NCBI RefSeq assembly: GCF_000013565.1
Contig: NC_007802.1
Location: forward strand, 1,550,001 to 1,614,000
Origin: Jannaschia sp. CCS1
GTDB taxonomy: Bacteria > Pseudomonadota > Alphaproteobacteria > Rhodobacterales > Rhodobacteraceae
Reading direction: 5' to 3'
DNA length: 64,000 bases
Below the pieces are notes generated by a model. That model saw only the letters and a list, made by a program, of their open reading frames with translations. It had not been told where the DNA came from and did not search any database. A program made the position numbers and the translations under genes. Positions 28,278 through 36,280 of the stretch are shown here, piece after piece (position 1 is the stretch's first letter; each line of letters starts with the position of its first letter).

Positions 28278-28432
28278 CGGCACAGGATGGGGTTCGGCGG
28301 CGGCGCTAATCGGTTTTCTTGATCAAAACAGATGCGGCGTGCGAATTGAAGTCTTTCCTGTCCGATACGATACTTGCCCGCGAACGCAGACATGGGCGCG
28401 CTTTTGGTGGCGAGCCTTGAGGGGAGAGTTTC

Positions 28433-30898
28433 ATGGCGGATCTGCCAAACACGGCACGGGTTGTCATCATCGGGGGCGGGGTCGTCGGAACCTCGGCCCT
28501 CTACCATTTGGCGATGGGCGGTTGGACGGATTGTGTTCTGTTGGAGAAGAATGAGCTGACGGCGGGCAGTACGTGGCACGCGGCGGGCAATTGTCCGAAT
28601 TTCTCGACATCGTGGGCGGTACTGAACATGCAGCGCTATTCGTTGGAGATGTACCGGACGTTGGCCGAAAAGGTCGACTATCCGATGAATTACCACGTCA
28701 CGGGCTCGTTGCGTTTGGGCCACACCAAGGAGCGCGCGCAGGAATTCAAGCGCGTGCTGGGTATGGCCGAATATCAGGGCATCGACATGCGGATGCTGTC
28801 GAATGACGAGGCCAGGAGCATGTATCCGTTCCTGCAAACCCACGACCTGAGCGGCATTCTCTACGACCCCTATGACGGGGACATTGACCCGGCGCAATTG
28901 ACCCAGGCCATGGCCAAGGGGGCGCGCGATCTGGGCGCGCAGATCCATCGGTTCACCCCTGCCACCGGCGTGCGACGCGACGTTTCTGGCAAGACCGGGG
29001 GCGAGTGGATTGTAGAGACGGGGAAGGGCGAGATCCGCTGCGAATTCGTGGTGAATGCCGCCGGATATTACGCGCAGCGCGTGGGCGAATGGTTCAAGCC
29101 CCACGGGGGCCGCACGGTGCCGATGGTCGTCATGTCCCACCAGTATTTCCTGACCGAGGAAATCGGCGCGGTGAAGGACTGGACGGAGCAGAATGGCAAG
29201 AAGCTGCCGCTGATCCGTGACGTGGATTCGTCTTACTACCTGCGACAGGACAAAAACGGGCTGAACCTGGGACCCTATGAACGCAACTGCAAAGCCCATT
29301 GGATCACGCCCGACGATCCGATGCCCGAGGATTTCAGTTTCCAGTTGTATCCTGACGATCTAGACCGGCTGGAATGGTATATCGAGGACGCAATGGAGCG
29401 CGTGCCGCTTCTGGGTGAAGGCGGCGTGGGGCGCAACATCAACGGCCCCATCCCCTACGCGCCCGATGGCCTGCCAATGGTGGGGCCCATGCCCGGCGTG
29501 ACCAACGCGTTTGAAGCGCATTCCTTCACCTTCGGCATTGTGCAGGGGGGCGGCGCGGGCAAGGTTCTGTCGGAGTGGATCATGCATGGCGAGACGGAGT
29601 GGGACATGTGGGCCGTCGATCCGCGCCGCTACACCGATTACGCCGATCATTCTTACTGTCTGGACAAGGCGTTAGAGACCTACGGGCATGAATACGGCAT
29701 GCATTTCCCGTGGAAAAGCTGGCCCGCCGGGCGCGACAAGAAGCTGTCTCCGGTGGACGCGAAGGTGCGCGAATTGGGCGGCCAGATGGGGGCCTATGCG
29801 GGGTGGGAACGGGCCAACTGGTTCGCCAAGCCAGGCGATGACACGTCCATAGAGGCAACGGAAACCTGGGGCCGCAATGGCCCGTGGGAGCCGCGTGTGA
29901 AGGCGGAATGCGAAGCGGTGCGGGACGGGGTTGGCGTGCTGGACCTGCCGGGGTTCTCTCGGTTCAATCTGTCAGGGGAGGGGGCCGCAGAATGGCTGCG
30001 GGGCCGCATCGCAGGCGCTTTGCCCAAGGTGGGGCGGATGAACCTGGGCTATTTTCCGGACACGCGGGGCCGCATCCTGACGGAGATGTCGCTGATCCGC
30101 CACGAGGAGGATCACTTCACCCTGATCACCGCCGCGCCCGCCCAATGGCACGATTTCGAAGTGCTCTGGCGCGATGGCTTGCCCGATGGCGTCAGCCTGA
30201 CAGATCATACGACTGAGTTCTCGACCCTCATCGTGACTGGCCCCAAGGCGCGGGATCTGTTTGAGACAATCGGAACCGATGCCGATCTTTCGTTGGGCTG
30301 GCTGACGCATCAGACCGCGACAGTTGCCGGGACACCAGCGTTTCTGGCGCGCGTGTCCTTTGCGGGAGAGCTGGGGTGGGAAATCCACGCCGCCACGGCT
30401 GACATGCCCGCAATCTACGATGCCGTGCTGGCCGCCGGGGCCACCCCCTTCGGGATGTTCGCGCTCAACGCGCTGCGGATCGAGAAGGGATATCGCGCTT
30501 GGAAGGGCGATCTGTCGACCGATTATACCCTGCTGGAAGGGGGGCTGGAGCGGTTCATCAAATTCGACAAGCCGCAGGATTTCCCCGGCAAGGCGGCGTT
30601 GCTGTCGGAAAAGCAATCGGGCGTGAAGAAGCGCTTCGTTGTCCTTAACGTGGATGCGGGCGAGGCCGACGCGCCCTATATGTCGACGATCACCCATGGC
30701 GGCGATGTGGTGGGCGAGACGACATCGGGGGCCTGGGGCTACCGCGTCGGCCATTCCGTGGCGCTGGCCATGGTCCGCGCTGACCTGAGCGCGCCCGGAA
30801 CCGAGCTGAACGTCAACATCTTTGGCGAGGTCTGCAAAGCCACGGTGCAGGGCGATGGCCCGATCTGGGATCCCACAAATGAGAGGATCCGCGCGTGA
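28433..30898 (+). CDS. Dimethylglycine/sarcosine-dehydrogenase-like FAD protein with GcvT domain
   Basis: 821 residues. N-terminal DAO-type FAD domain: VVIIGGGVVGTSALYHL, and GSTWHAAGN, whose His is the covalent-FAD position in this family. From about residue 430 a GcvT/aminomethyltransferase domain follows (VRELGGQMGAYAGWERANWF, GFSRFNLSGEGAAEWLRGRI, a late MFALNALRIEKGYRAWKGDL and FPGKAAL). Members oxidatively demethylate N-methyl amino acids and pass the one-carbon unit to tetrahydrofolate. First gene of a tightly packed operon reaching 38531. Dimethylglycine or sarcosine is the likely class of substrate; the exact one is unproven. Confidence 0.9.
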   Translation: MADLPNTARVVIIGGGVVGTSALYHLAMGGWTDCVLLEKNELTAGSTWHAAGNCPNFSTSWAVLNMQRYSLEMYRTLAEKVDYPMNYHVTGSLRLGHTKERAQEFKRVLGMAEYQGIDMRMLSNDEARSMYPFLQTHDLSGILYDPYDGDIDPAQLTQAMAKGARDLGAQIHRFTPATGVRRDVSGKTGGEWIVETGKGEIRCEFVVNAAGYYAQRVGEWFKPHGGRTVPMVVMSHQYFLTEEIGAVKDWTEQNGKKLPLIRDVDSSYYLRQDKNGLNLGPYERNCKAHWITPDDPMPEDFSFQLYPDDLDRLEWYIEDAMERVPLLGEGGVGRNINGPIPYAPDGLPMVGPMPGVTNAFEAHSFTFGIVQGGGAGKVLSEWIMHGETEWDMWAVDPRRYTDYADHSYCLDKALETYGHEYGMHFPWKSWPAGRDKKLSPVDAKVRELGGQMGAYAGWERANWFAKPGDDTSIEATETWGRNGPWEPRVKAECEAVRDGVGVLDLPGFSRFNLSGEGAAEWLRGRIAGALPKVGRMNLGYFPDTRGRILTEMSLIRHEEDHFTLITAAPAQWHDFEVLWRDGLPDGVSLTDHTTEFSTLIVTGPKARDLFETIGTDADLSLGWLTHQTATVAGTPAFLARVSFAGELGWEIHAATADMPAIYDAVLAAGATPFGMFALNALRIEKGYRAWKGDLSTDYTLLEGGLERFIKFDKPQDFPGKAALLSEKQSGVKKRFVVLNVDAGEADAPYMSTITHGGDVVGETTSGAWGYRVGHSVALAMVRADLSAPGTELNVNIFGEVCKATVQGDGPIWDPTNERIRA

Positions 30899-30911
30899 TC
30901 GGAGCTCGCCC

Positions 30912-31535
30912 ATGAGCGTAGAGGTCTACCTTCTTTATCTGGGCGTTCTCGTCGCGTTTTTCGCGACCCCGCCCGATACGTCTCAACTATTGATCATGTC
31001 CAACGCGGCCCGCCATCGCCTGCGCCGCAGCCTTTCGGTTGTGGCGGGGGATCTGTCGGCCAACGCCCTGCAAATGACCGCTGCCGCGTTCGGGTTAACG
31101 GCGTTAATCTCTGCCTCCGCCGATGCGCTTTTGGTCGTGAAGTGGGCGGGCGTGGCGTATCTGGCGTGGATCGGGTTGCGGCTGATCCTATCGCGCCCCC
31201 AAACCCACGCCCCCAAACCAGCCACAAGCGCGCTCTTCCGGCAAGGCTTCCTGACGTCGTCGGCGAACCCCTATGCCGTCGTCTTCTTCGGCGCACTGTT
31301 CCCGCAATTCATCGACCCGTCCGCCGCGATCCTGCCGCAGCTTCTGATCCTGGGCCTCACGTACCTGCTTGTCGATTTCCTGACCCTCGTGGCGTGGGGG
31401 TGGGTCGCATCGCGCACGCTGGGGCGGATCAAGGCGCTGCAAGGGGTCTGGCTCAACCGCATCTCCGGCGGGTTGATGCTGGCCGCTGCCGTGTTACTCG
31501 GCTCCCGCGATTTGAGCGTGGAGGCGAGACAATGA
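30912..31535 (+). CDS. LysE/RhtB-family exporter
   Basis: 207 residues from ATG 30912, 13 nt after the FAD/GcvT gene. Five to six membrane spans; VAFFATPPDTSQLLIMSNAA is the LysE N-terminal signature (with DTSQ replacing the usual GP), and RQGFLTSSANPYAVVFFGAL the second. The family exports amino acids or derivatives. Within this operon it may remove excess methionine, glycine or another amine. The stop overlaps the next start by 4 nt. Confidence 0.85.
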   Translation: MSVEVYLLYLGVLVAFFATPPDTSQLLIMSNAARHRLRRSLSVVAGDLSANALQMTAAAFGLTALISASADALLVVKWAGVAYLAWIGLRLILSRPQTHAPKPATSALFRQGFLTSSANPYAVVFFGALFPQFIDPSAAILPQLLILGLTYLLVDFLTLVAWGWVASRTLGRIKALQGVWLNRISGGLMLAAAVLLGSRDLSVEARQ

Positions 31536-32425
31536 CCGAGATTACGATCCTTGATGGTGGCATGGGGCAGGAACTTGTGTCGCGCTCCGACGTGCCGCCG
31601 ACCCCGTTGTGGTCCACCGATGTGATGCGCGCCAAGCCGCATCTGGTGGGCGAGGTTCACCGCGATTTCTTCAACGCAGGCGCGCAGATCGCCACCGCCA
31701 ACACCTATGCGATCCACCGCGACCGTCTTGTGCGCGCGGATGCGGAGGCCGAGTTCGCCAGCCTGCACAAAACCGCGCTGGATCAGGCGCGTCAGGCCCG
31801 CGATGCCCATGGGTCCGGTCTTGTGGCAGGCGCCATCGGGCCCCTCGGCGCGTCCTACCGGCCTGATCTGACACCCCAGCACAGCGCCGCCGTGGCGCTC
31901 TATGCCGAGATCGCGACGCTTCACGCGCCCCTTGTTGATCTGTTGATTTGTGAGACGATCACCTCGCTGGCCCAGGCGGAGGCGGTTCTGGATGCCTGCC
32001 TTGGCCACGGCGTGCCGGTTTGGCTGGCCTTCAGCGTGGATGACAGGGATGGCACGCGGCTGCGCTCGGGCGAAGGCTTGGGCGATGTCATTGCCATGGC
32101 GGGTGAGGCGGCGGCGCTTCTGGCCAATTGTTCCGTGCCGGAGGTGATGCCCGCGGCCCTCGACATTCTGGGTCGGGCGGGCACGCCGTTTGGGGCCTAT
32201 GCCAATGGCTTCACCGAGATCAGCGCCGGGTTTCTGGATGATGCCCCCACCGTCGATGCCCTGACCAGCCGCACCGATATGGGGCCTGAAGCCTATGCCG
32301 ATCACGTCATGGGCTGGATCGACCAGGGGGCCACCATCGTTGGCGGCTGTTGTGAAGTCGGCCCCGCGCATATCGCGGAAATCACGCGCCGGGTGACCGC
32401 CTTGGGCGGGAAGGGGCCATCATGA
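31532..32425 (+). CDS. Homocysteine S-methyltransferase family protein
   Basis: 297 residues. It begins with the family motif ITILDGGMGQELVSR, and continues with ATANTYAIHRDRL, VAGAIGPLGASYRPDL, a CETITSLAQAEAV strand and the zinc-binding GGCCEVGPAHI (Cys-Cys plus an upstream Cys in LLANCSVPE). It should transfer a methyl group to homocysteine or another thiol, forming methionine, with S-methylmethionine or betaine as possible donor. In an operon with other methyl-transferring proteins this fits recycling of methyl groups. It overlaps both neighbours by 4 nt. Confidence 0.9.
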   Translation: MTEITILDGGMGQELVSRSDVPPTPLWSTDVMRAKPHLVGEVHRDFFNAGAQIATANTYAIHRDRLVRADAEAEFASLHKTALDQARQARDAHGSGLVAGAIGPLGASYRPDLTPQHSAAVALYAEIATLHAPLVDLLICETITSLAQAEAVLDACLGHGVPVWLAFSVDDRDGTRLRSGEGLGDVIAMAGEAAALLANCSVPEVMPAALDILGRAGTPFGAYANGFTEISAGFLDDAPTVDALTSRTDMGPEAYADHVMGWIDQGATIVGGCCEVGPAHIAEITRRVTALGGKGPS

Positions 32426-32841
32426 CGGGCCTCAAGCGTCCTCTCAGACCACCTGACTGGTCCGATACCCATGCGGCGCCCCTGCGCGCCGAGCTGACAA
32501 CGGCGCGCGCGGCCTACGAGGTGGCGCTTGGCCAACTGCCGCCCTGGACGCGCCGGGCGATGACTATCCGCAATGCCATCGTGGGCCGATTGGGCCTGAG
32601 AACCCCGGACATGCAGCAGGGAATGGCGGATCTGCCCATCGTAGCCGAGAGTGATGAGAGCTATGAACTTGGCCTCATCGACCGCCACCTGACCTTCACG
32701 CTACAGACGATTGTGGAAGATGACATCGCGCGCCTGACCACGCGGATCTGGTTCAACCATTGGACCGGGCGGCTTTATCTGGCGCTTGTCTTGATCCCAC
32801 ATAAAATCATTGTAAAACTCGCACTTAGGAGGTTGGCATGA
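32422..32841 (+). CDS. DUF2867 domain protein
   Basis: 139 residues. The pattern of an LPPWTRRAMTIRNAIVGRLG helix, then LPIVAESDESYELGLIDRHL and a TRIWFNHWTGRLYLALVLIP strand and tail, matches DUF2867, a START-like small domain of unknown function often seen in short-chain metabolic operons. No catalytic residues are known for it. Overlaps of 4 nt on either side tie it to the operon. A lipid- or small-molecule-binding role is plausible but unproven. Confidence 0.75.
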   Translation: MTGLKRPLRPPDWSDTHAAPLRAELTTARAAYEVALGQLPPWTRRAMTIRNAIVGRLGLRTPDMQQGMADLPIVAESDESYELGLIDRHLTFTLQTIVEDDIARLTTRIWFNHWTGRLYLALVLIPHKIIVKLALRRLA

Positions 32842-33668
32842 CCTTGTCCCAACGACACGAGGCCTTCGCGCGCCTTCACCAGAGTGGGTGTTTCGTGATG
32901 CCCAACCCCTGGGATCGCGGCTCGGCCCGGATGATGGCGGCGTCGGGTGCTTTGGCGCTGGCCACGACCTCGTCGGGTCACGCGTTCACGCTGGGACGCG
33001 CGGATATGGGCGGGGTGGACCGCGATGAGGCACTGGCCCACGCCCAGGACATCCTCAGCGCCACCGCGCTGCCGGTCTCGGGCGATTTCGAGAACGGCTT
33101 CGGCGATGATCCAGACACGGTGGCCGAGACGATCCGCATGGCGGCGGAGGTCGGCCTCTCGGGCTGCGGGATCGAGGATATGGCGTTTGAAGGCGGGCTG
33201 CGCGCTTATGACTTTGACCTGAGCGTCGAGCGAATCAAAGCGGCGGTGGCGGCGGTTCAAAGCCTTGGGCGGCCCTTCGTGCTGACGGCCCGCGCCGATG
33301 GGGTGATGAACGGGCTCTACGATCTGGACGAGGGGATTGCCCGGCTGAAGGCGTTTGAGGCGGCGGGCGCGGAGTGTCTGTACCTGCCGGTCCCGCCGGG
33401 GCGCGCCGAATTGGCGCGGGTGCTGGCGGCGGTGAGCGCCCCGGTCAACGTGTTGGCGGCGGGCGCGTTGCGCGATCTGCCGGTGGGCGATCTGGCCGCC
33501 ATGGGCGTGCGCCGCGTGTCCCTGGGCGGGCAGGTGGCGCGTGTGACGCACGCCGCCATCCGCGACGCGATGGCGGGCGTGATGGCCGGGGATCTGACGG
33601 CGCTGAAAGGCAGTGCTTCCGGGGATGAGATTGATGCCATGCTGGGGAAGGGTGCCGGAGATGACTGA
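32838..33668 (+). CDS. Isocitrate lyase/PEP mutase superfamily protein
   Basis: 276 residues. A TIM-barrel with the superfamily residues: MPNPWDRGSARMM, ATTSSGHAFTLGRADMG, LPVSGDFENGFGDDP (metal-site Asp/Glu), GCGIEDM, and FVLTARADG. Two features separate it from true isocitrate lyase: it is short and lacks the KKCGH catalytic loop. Relatives include oxaloacetate decarboxylase, methylisocitrate lyase and carboxyphosphonoenolpyruvate mutase. It overlaps the MttB-like gene by 8 nt. Its reaction in this operon is unknown; cleavage or decarboxylation of a small keto acid is likely. Confidence 0.85.
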   Translation: MTLSQRHEAFARLHQSGCFVMPNPWDRGSARMMAASGALALATTSSGHAFTLGRADMGGVDRDEALAHAQDILSATALPVSGDFENGFGDDPDTVAETIRMAAEVGLSGCGIEDMAFEGGLRAYDFDLSVERIKAAVAAVQSLGRPFVLTARADGVMNGLYDLDEGIARLKAFEAAGAECLYLPVPPGRAELARVLAAVSAPVNVLAAGALRDLPVGDLAAMGVRRVSLGGQVARVTHAAIRDAMAGVMAGDLTALKGSASGDEIDAMLGKGAGDD

Positions 33669-35205
33669 CATCATGGAGAAAAAAGGTCGCCGGGGCGGGG
33701 GTCGTGCGGCACGCGTTGCGGCGCGGGCCGCGGCCTTGCCGGACGCGATGCGCCCAATCCGGCCCGGCATGGAAGGCGGTGTCCTCAAGGTCCTGACCGA
33801 TGCTCAGATCGGCCAGATCCACGAAGCGGCCCTGCAGGCACTGGAGACCATCGGCCTTGTGGATGCGCCGCAATCGGGTGTTGACCTGATGGTCTCCGTC
33901 GGGGCGATCCACGGCGACGATGGCCGCATCCGGTTCCCGCGTCAGGTCGTCGAAGATGCGCTTGGCAAGGCCGCGCGGGGGATCACCCTGATGGGCCGCG
34001 ATCCGCGCCATGACCTGCACCTGTCGGGCGCGAAGGTGCATTACGGGACGGCGGGCGCGGCCGTTCATATCGTGGAGCCTGCGACCAACAGCTACCGCGA
34101 AAGCACCGCCCAGGACCTGCACAACGCCGCCCGGATCACCGAGGCGCTCGATAACGTCAATTTCTTCCAGCGCCCCATGGTCTGCCGCGATGTGGTGGAC
34201 AATCTGGAGATGGATCTGAACTCCATCTACGCGTCTGTTTCGGGCACGGGAAAGCACATCGGCATGTCGTTCAGCGATCCGAGCCATGTCGCGCCCTGCA
34301 TGGAGCTGATCCATCAGGTGGCAGGCGGAGAGGAGGCGTGGCGCGCACGGCCGTTCCTGTCGAACTCCAATTGTTTCGTGGTTCCGCCGATGAAATTCGC
34401 GACGGAAAGCTGCGAGACGATGGAGCATTGCATCCGCGCGGGCATGCCGGTGCTGCTGCTGTCGGCGGGTATGGCCGGGGCGACGGCGCCGTCCACCATC
34501 GCGGGCGCGGTGACGCAGGCGACGGCGGAATGCCTGGCGGGGCTGGTCTATGTCAACGCGCTGGCCCCGGGGCATCCGGCGGTCTTCGGGACCTGGCCGT
34601 TCGGGCTGGACCTGCGGACGGGGGCGATGTGTCTGGGCTCGGGCGAGCAGGCGTTGCTGTCATCGGCCTGCGCGCAGATGCACCAGTTCTACGGTCTGCC
34701 CGGGGGGGCGGCGGGCGGCGCGTCGGACGCGAAAATGCCCGACATGCAGGCGGGGTGGGAGCAGATGTGCTCCAATGTCATGGCCGGGCTGTCGGGTCTG
34801 AACATGGTCTATGAGGCGGCGGGAATGCATGCCTCGCTTCTGGGGTTCTGTCTGGAGAGTCTGATCCTGTCCGACGATCTGATCGGGCAGGCGATGCGCT
34901 GTGTGCGCGGGATCGAGGTGAATGACGACACCCTGGCGCTGGATCAGATGGCGGAGGTCTGCATGGGCGGGCCGGGGCATTATCTGGGCACGGACAAGAC
35001 GCTGGCGCTGATGCAGAGTGATTTCGTCTATCCGACGCTTGGCAACCGGATGAGCCCCAAGGAATGGGAGGAGAATGACAAGCCGGACCTGATGGCCGGG
35101 GCGATTGCCCGCAAACAGGCGATCCTGGCGGAGGGGCGCTGCCTTGTCGCACCGGCTGTCGACAGGGAGGTGCGTGCAAAATATTCAATGTATTTCGAGA
35201 GTTGA
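33661..35205 (+). CDS. MttB-family (non-pyrrolysine) trimethylamine/betaine methyltransferase
   Basis: 514 residues from ATG 33661; ATG 33673 is an alternative. Family traits: an N-terminal basic RRGGGRAARVAARAA run, LTDAQIGQIHEAALQALETI, GKHIGMSFSDPSHV, the central SNCFVVPPMKFATESCETM, GMPVLLLSAGMAGATAP and MCLGSGEQALLSSACAQM. The frame runs through without an internal amber codon, so it is the MtgB-type non-pyrrolysine branch, known to demethylate glycine betaine or other quaternary amines onto a corrinoid protein. No corrinoid protein gene is in this operon. A BCCT importer and an FAD/GcvT demethylase fit stepwise demethylation of a betaine. Confidence 0.87.
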   Translation: MTDIMEKKGRRGGGRAARVAARAAALPDAMRPIRPGMEGGVLKVLTDAQIGQIHEAALQALETIGLVDAPQSGVDLMVSVGAIHGDDGRIRFPRQVVEDALGKAARGITLMGRDPRHDLHLSGAKVHYGTAGAAVHIVEPATNSYRESTAQDLHNAARITEALDNVNFFQRPMVCRDVVDNLEMDLNSIYASVSGTGKHIGMSFSDPSHVAPCMELIHQVAGGEEAWRARPFLSNSNCFVVPPMKFATESCETMEHCIRAGMPVLLLSAGMAGATAPSTIAGAVTQATAECLAGLVYVNALAPGHPAVFGTWPFGLDLRTGAMCLGSGEQALLSSACAQMHQFYGLPGGAAGGASDAKMPDMQAGWEQMCSNVMAGLSGLNMVYEAAGMHASLLGFCLESLILSDDLIGQAMRCVRGIEVNDDTLALDQMAEVCMGGPGHYLGTDKTLALMQSDFVYPTLGNRMSPKEWEENDKPDLMAGAIARKQAILAEGRCLVAPAVDREVRAKYSMYFES

Positions 35206-35212
35206 GAGGGCC

Positions 35213-35263
35213 GAGGGGTTTCACGCAACGCCCACCCACCCACCCCGTCGCGCGAAACCCCTC
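35213..35263. repeat. 10-bp inverted repeat with CCCACCCACC loop after the MttB-like gene
   Basis: GAGGGGTTTC (35213-35222) and GAAACCCCTC (35254-35263) are perfect arms around a 31-nt loop containing CCCACCCACCCACCCC. A related hairpin with GGGTTT/AAACCC arms near CCCACCCACC lies at 56852-56890. Confidence 0.6.
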
Positions 35264-35308
35264 TTGCGTTCTTGACGCAACGTTGCGCGCGGGGTTCAGG
35301 TAGCCGCC

Positions 35309-36280
35309 ATGAGAATTGACGGGCTTCAGTATTGTAATTGGTCACGCCGCATCTTTCAGGAGATGCGGGACGGCGGGCTGGATGCGGTCCATGTGACCAT
35401 CGCCTACCACGAGGTTTTCCGCGAGACGGTTTTGCAGATGGAGCGTTGGAACCGGTACTTTGAGGACCATGGCGATCTGATCGTGCATGCCCACACCGCG
35501 GCGGATGTGGCGGCGGCCAGGGCGGCGGGAAAAACGGCGATCATCTTTGGTGCGCAGAACCCGTCCCCGATTGAAGATGACATCGGCCTCGTGCAGATCC
35601 TCCACGCCCTTGGCCTGCGCTTCATGCAGCTGACCTACAACAACCAATCGCTGTTAGCGACCGGGTGTTATGAGGCGGAAGATCCGGGCCTGACCCGCAT
35701 GGGCCGCGAGGTCATCGCGGAGATGAATCGCGTGGGTCTGGTGGTGGACATGTCGCATTCCGCCGACCGCTCCACCATCGATGCGGCGGAGCATTCCACC
35801 CGCCCAATCGCCATCACCCACGCCAACCCGCATAGCTGGCATCCCGCCCGTCGCAACAAGCGCGCGGAGGTCATTGAGGCGGTGGTCGCAGGCGGCGGCA
35901 TGATGGGATTTTCCCTCTACCCCCATCACCTTGAGGGCGGCAGCGCCTGCACGCTCGACAGCTTCTGCGGCATGATGATGGATATGGCCGCGCGCTACGG
36001 CGTCCAGCATTTCGGTATCGGCAGTGACCTGTGCCAGGACCAGCCCGACAGCGTCGTGGAATGGATGCGTGTGGGGCGGTGGACCAAGCAGATCGACTAT
36101 GGCGAAGGCTCCAAGGACAACGCGGGCTTCCCGCCGCAGCCCGATTGGTTCCGCACCAACGCCGATTTCCCGAACCTCGCAACGGGCCTTGCCGCCGTGG
36201 GCTTTGACGGTGACGGGATAGATGCGCTTCTGGGCCAGAACTGGTATACGTTCTTCGACAAGAACTTTGGGCCGGCATGA
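35309..36280 (+). CDS. Membrane-dipeptidase (M19) family protein, atypical metal site
   Basis: 323 residues. It has M19 features in order: FGAQNPSPIEDDIGLVQIL, LRFMQLTYNNQ, GLVVDMSHSADRSTIDAAEH (DMSH) and AITHANPHSWHPARRNK, and FGIGSDLCQD. The usual N-terminal HxD pair (DGHNDL) is replaced by DGLQYCN, and the bridging Glu of the family (IEGG) appears as GAQN. So a canonical two-zinc dipeptidase is doubtful, though a related amidohydrolase role is possible. ATG overlaps of the next gene tie it to the operon. Such M19-like proteins occur next to MttB-like genes in several roseobacters as far as I recall. Confidence 0.8.
   Translation: MRIDGLQYCNWSRRIFQEMRDGGLDAVHVTIAYHEVFRETVLQMERWNRYFEDHGDLIVHAHTAADVAAARAAGKTAIIFGAQNPSPIEDDIGLVQILHALGLRFMQLTYNNQSLLATGCYEAEDPGLTRMGREVIAEMNRVGLVVDMSHSADRSTIDAAEHSTRPIAITHANPHSWHPARRNKRAEVIEAVVAGGGMMGFSLYPHHLEGGSACTLDSFCGMMMDMAARYGVQHFGIGSDLCQDQPDSVVEWMRVGRWTKQIDYGEGSKDNAGFPPQPDWFRTNADFPNLATGLAAVGFDGDGIDALLGQNWYTFFDKNFGPA

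Noticed and set aside
33661-35205. Pyrrolysine-containing MttB
   Set aside because: The frame is open without an in-frame amber codon and no pyl genes are near, so it is the non-pyrrolysine type.
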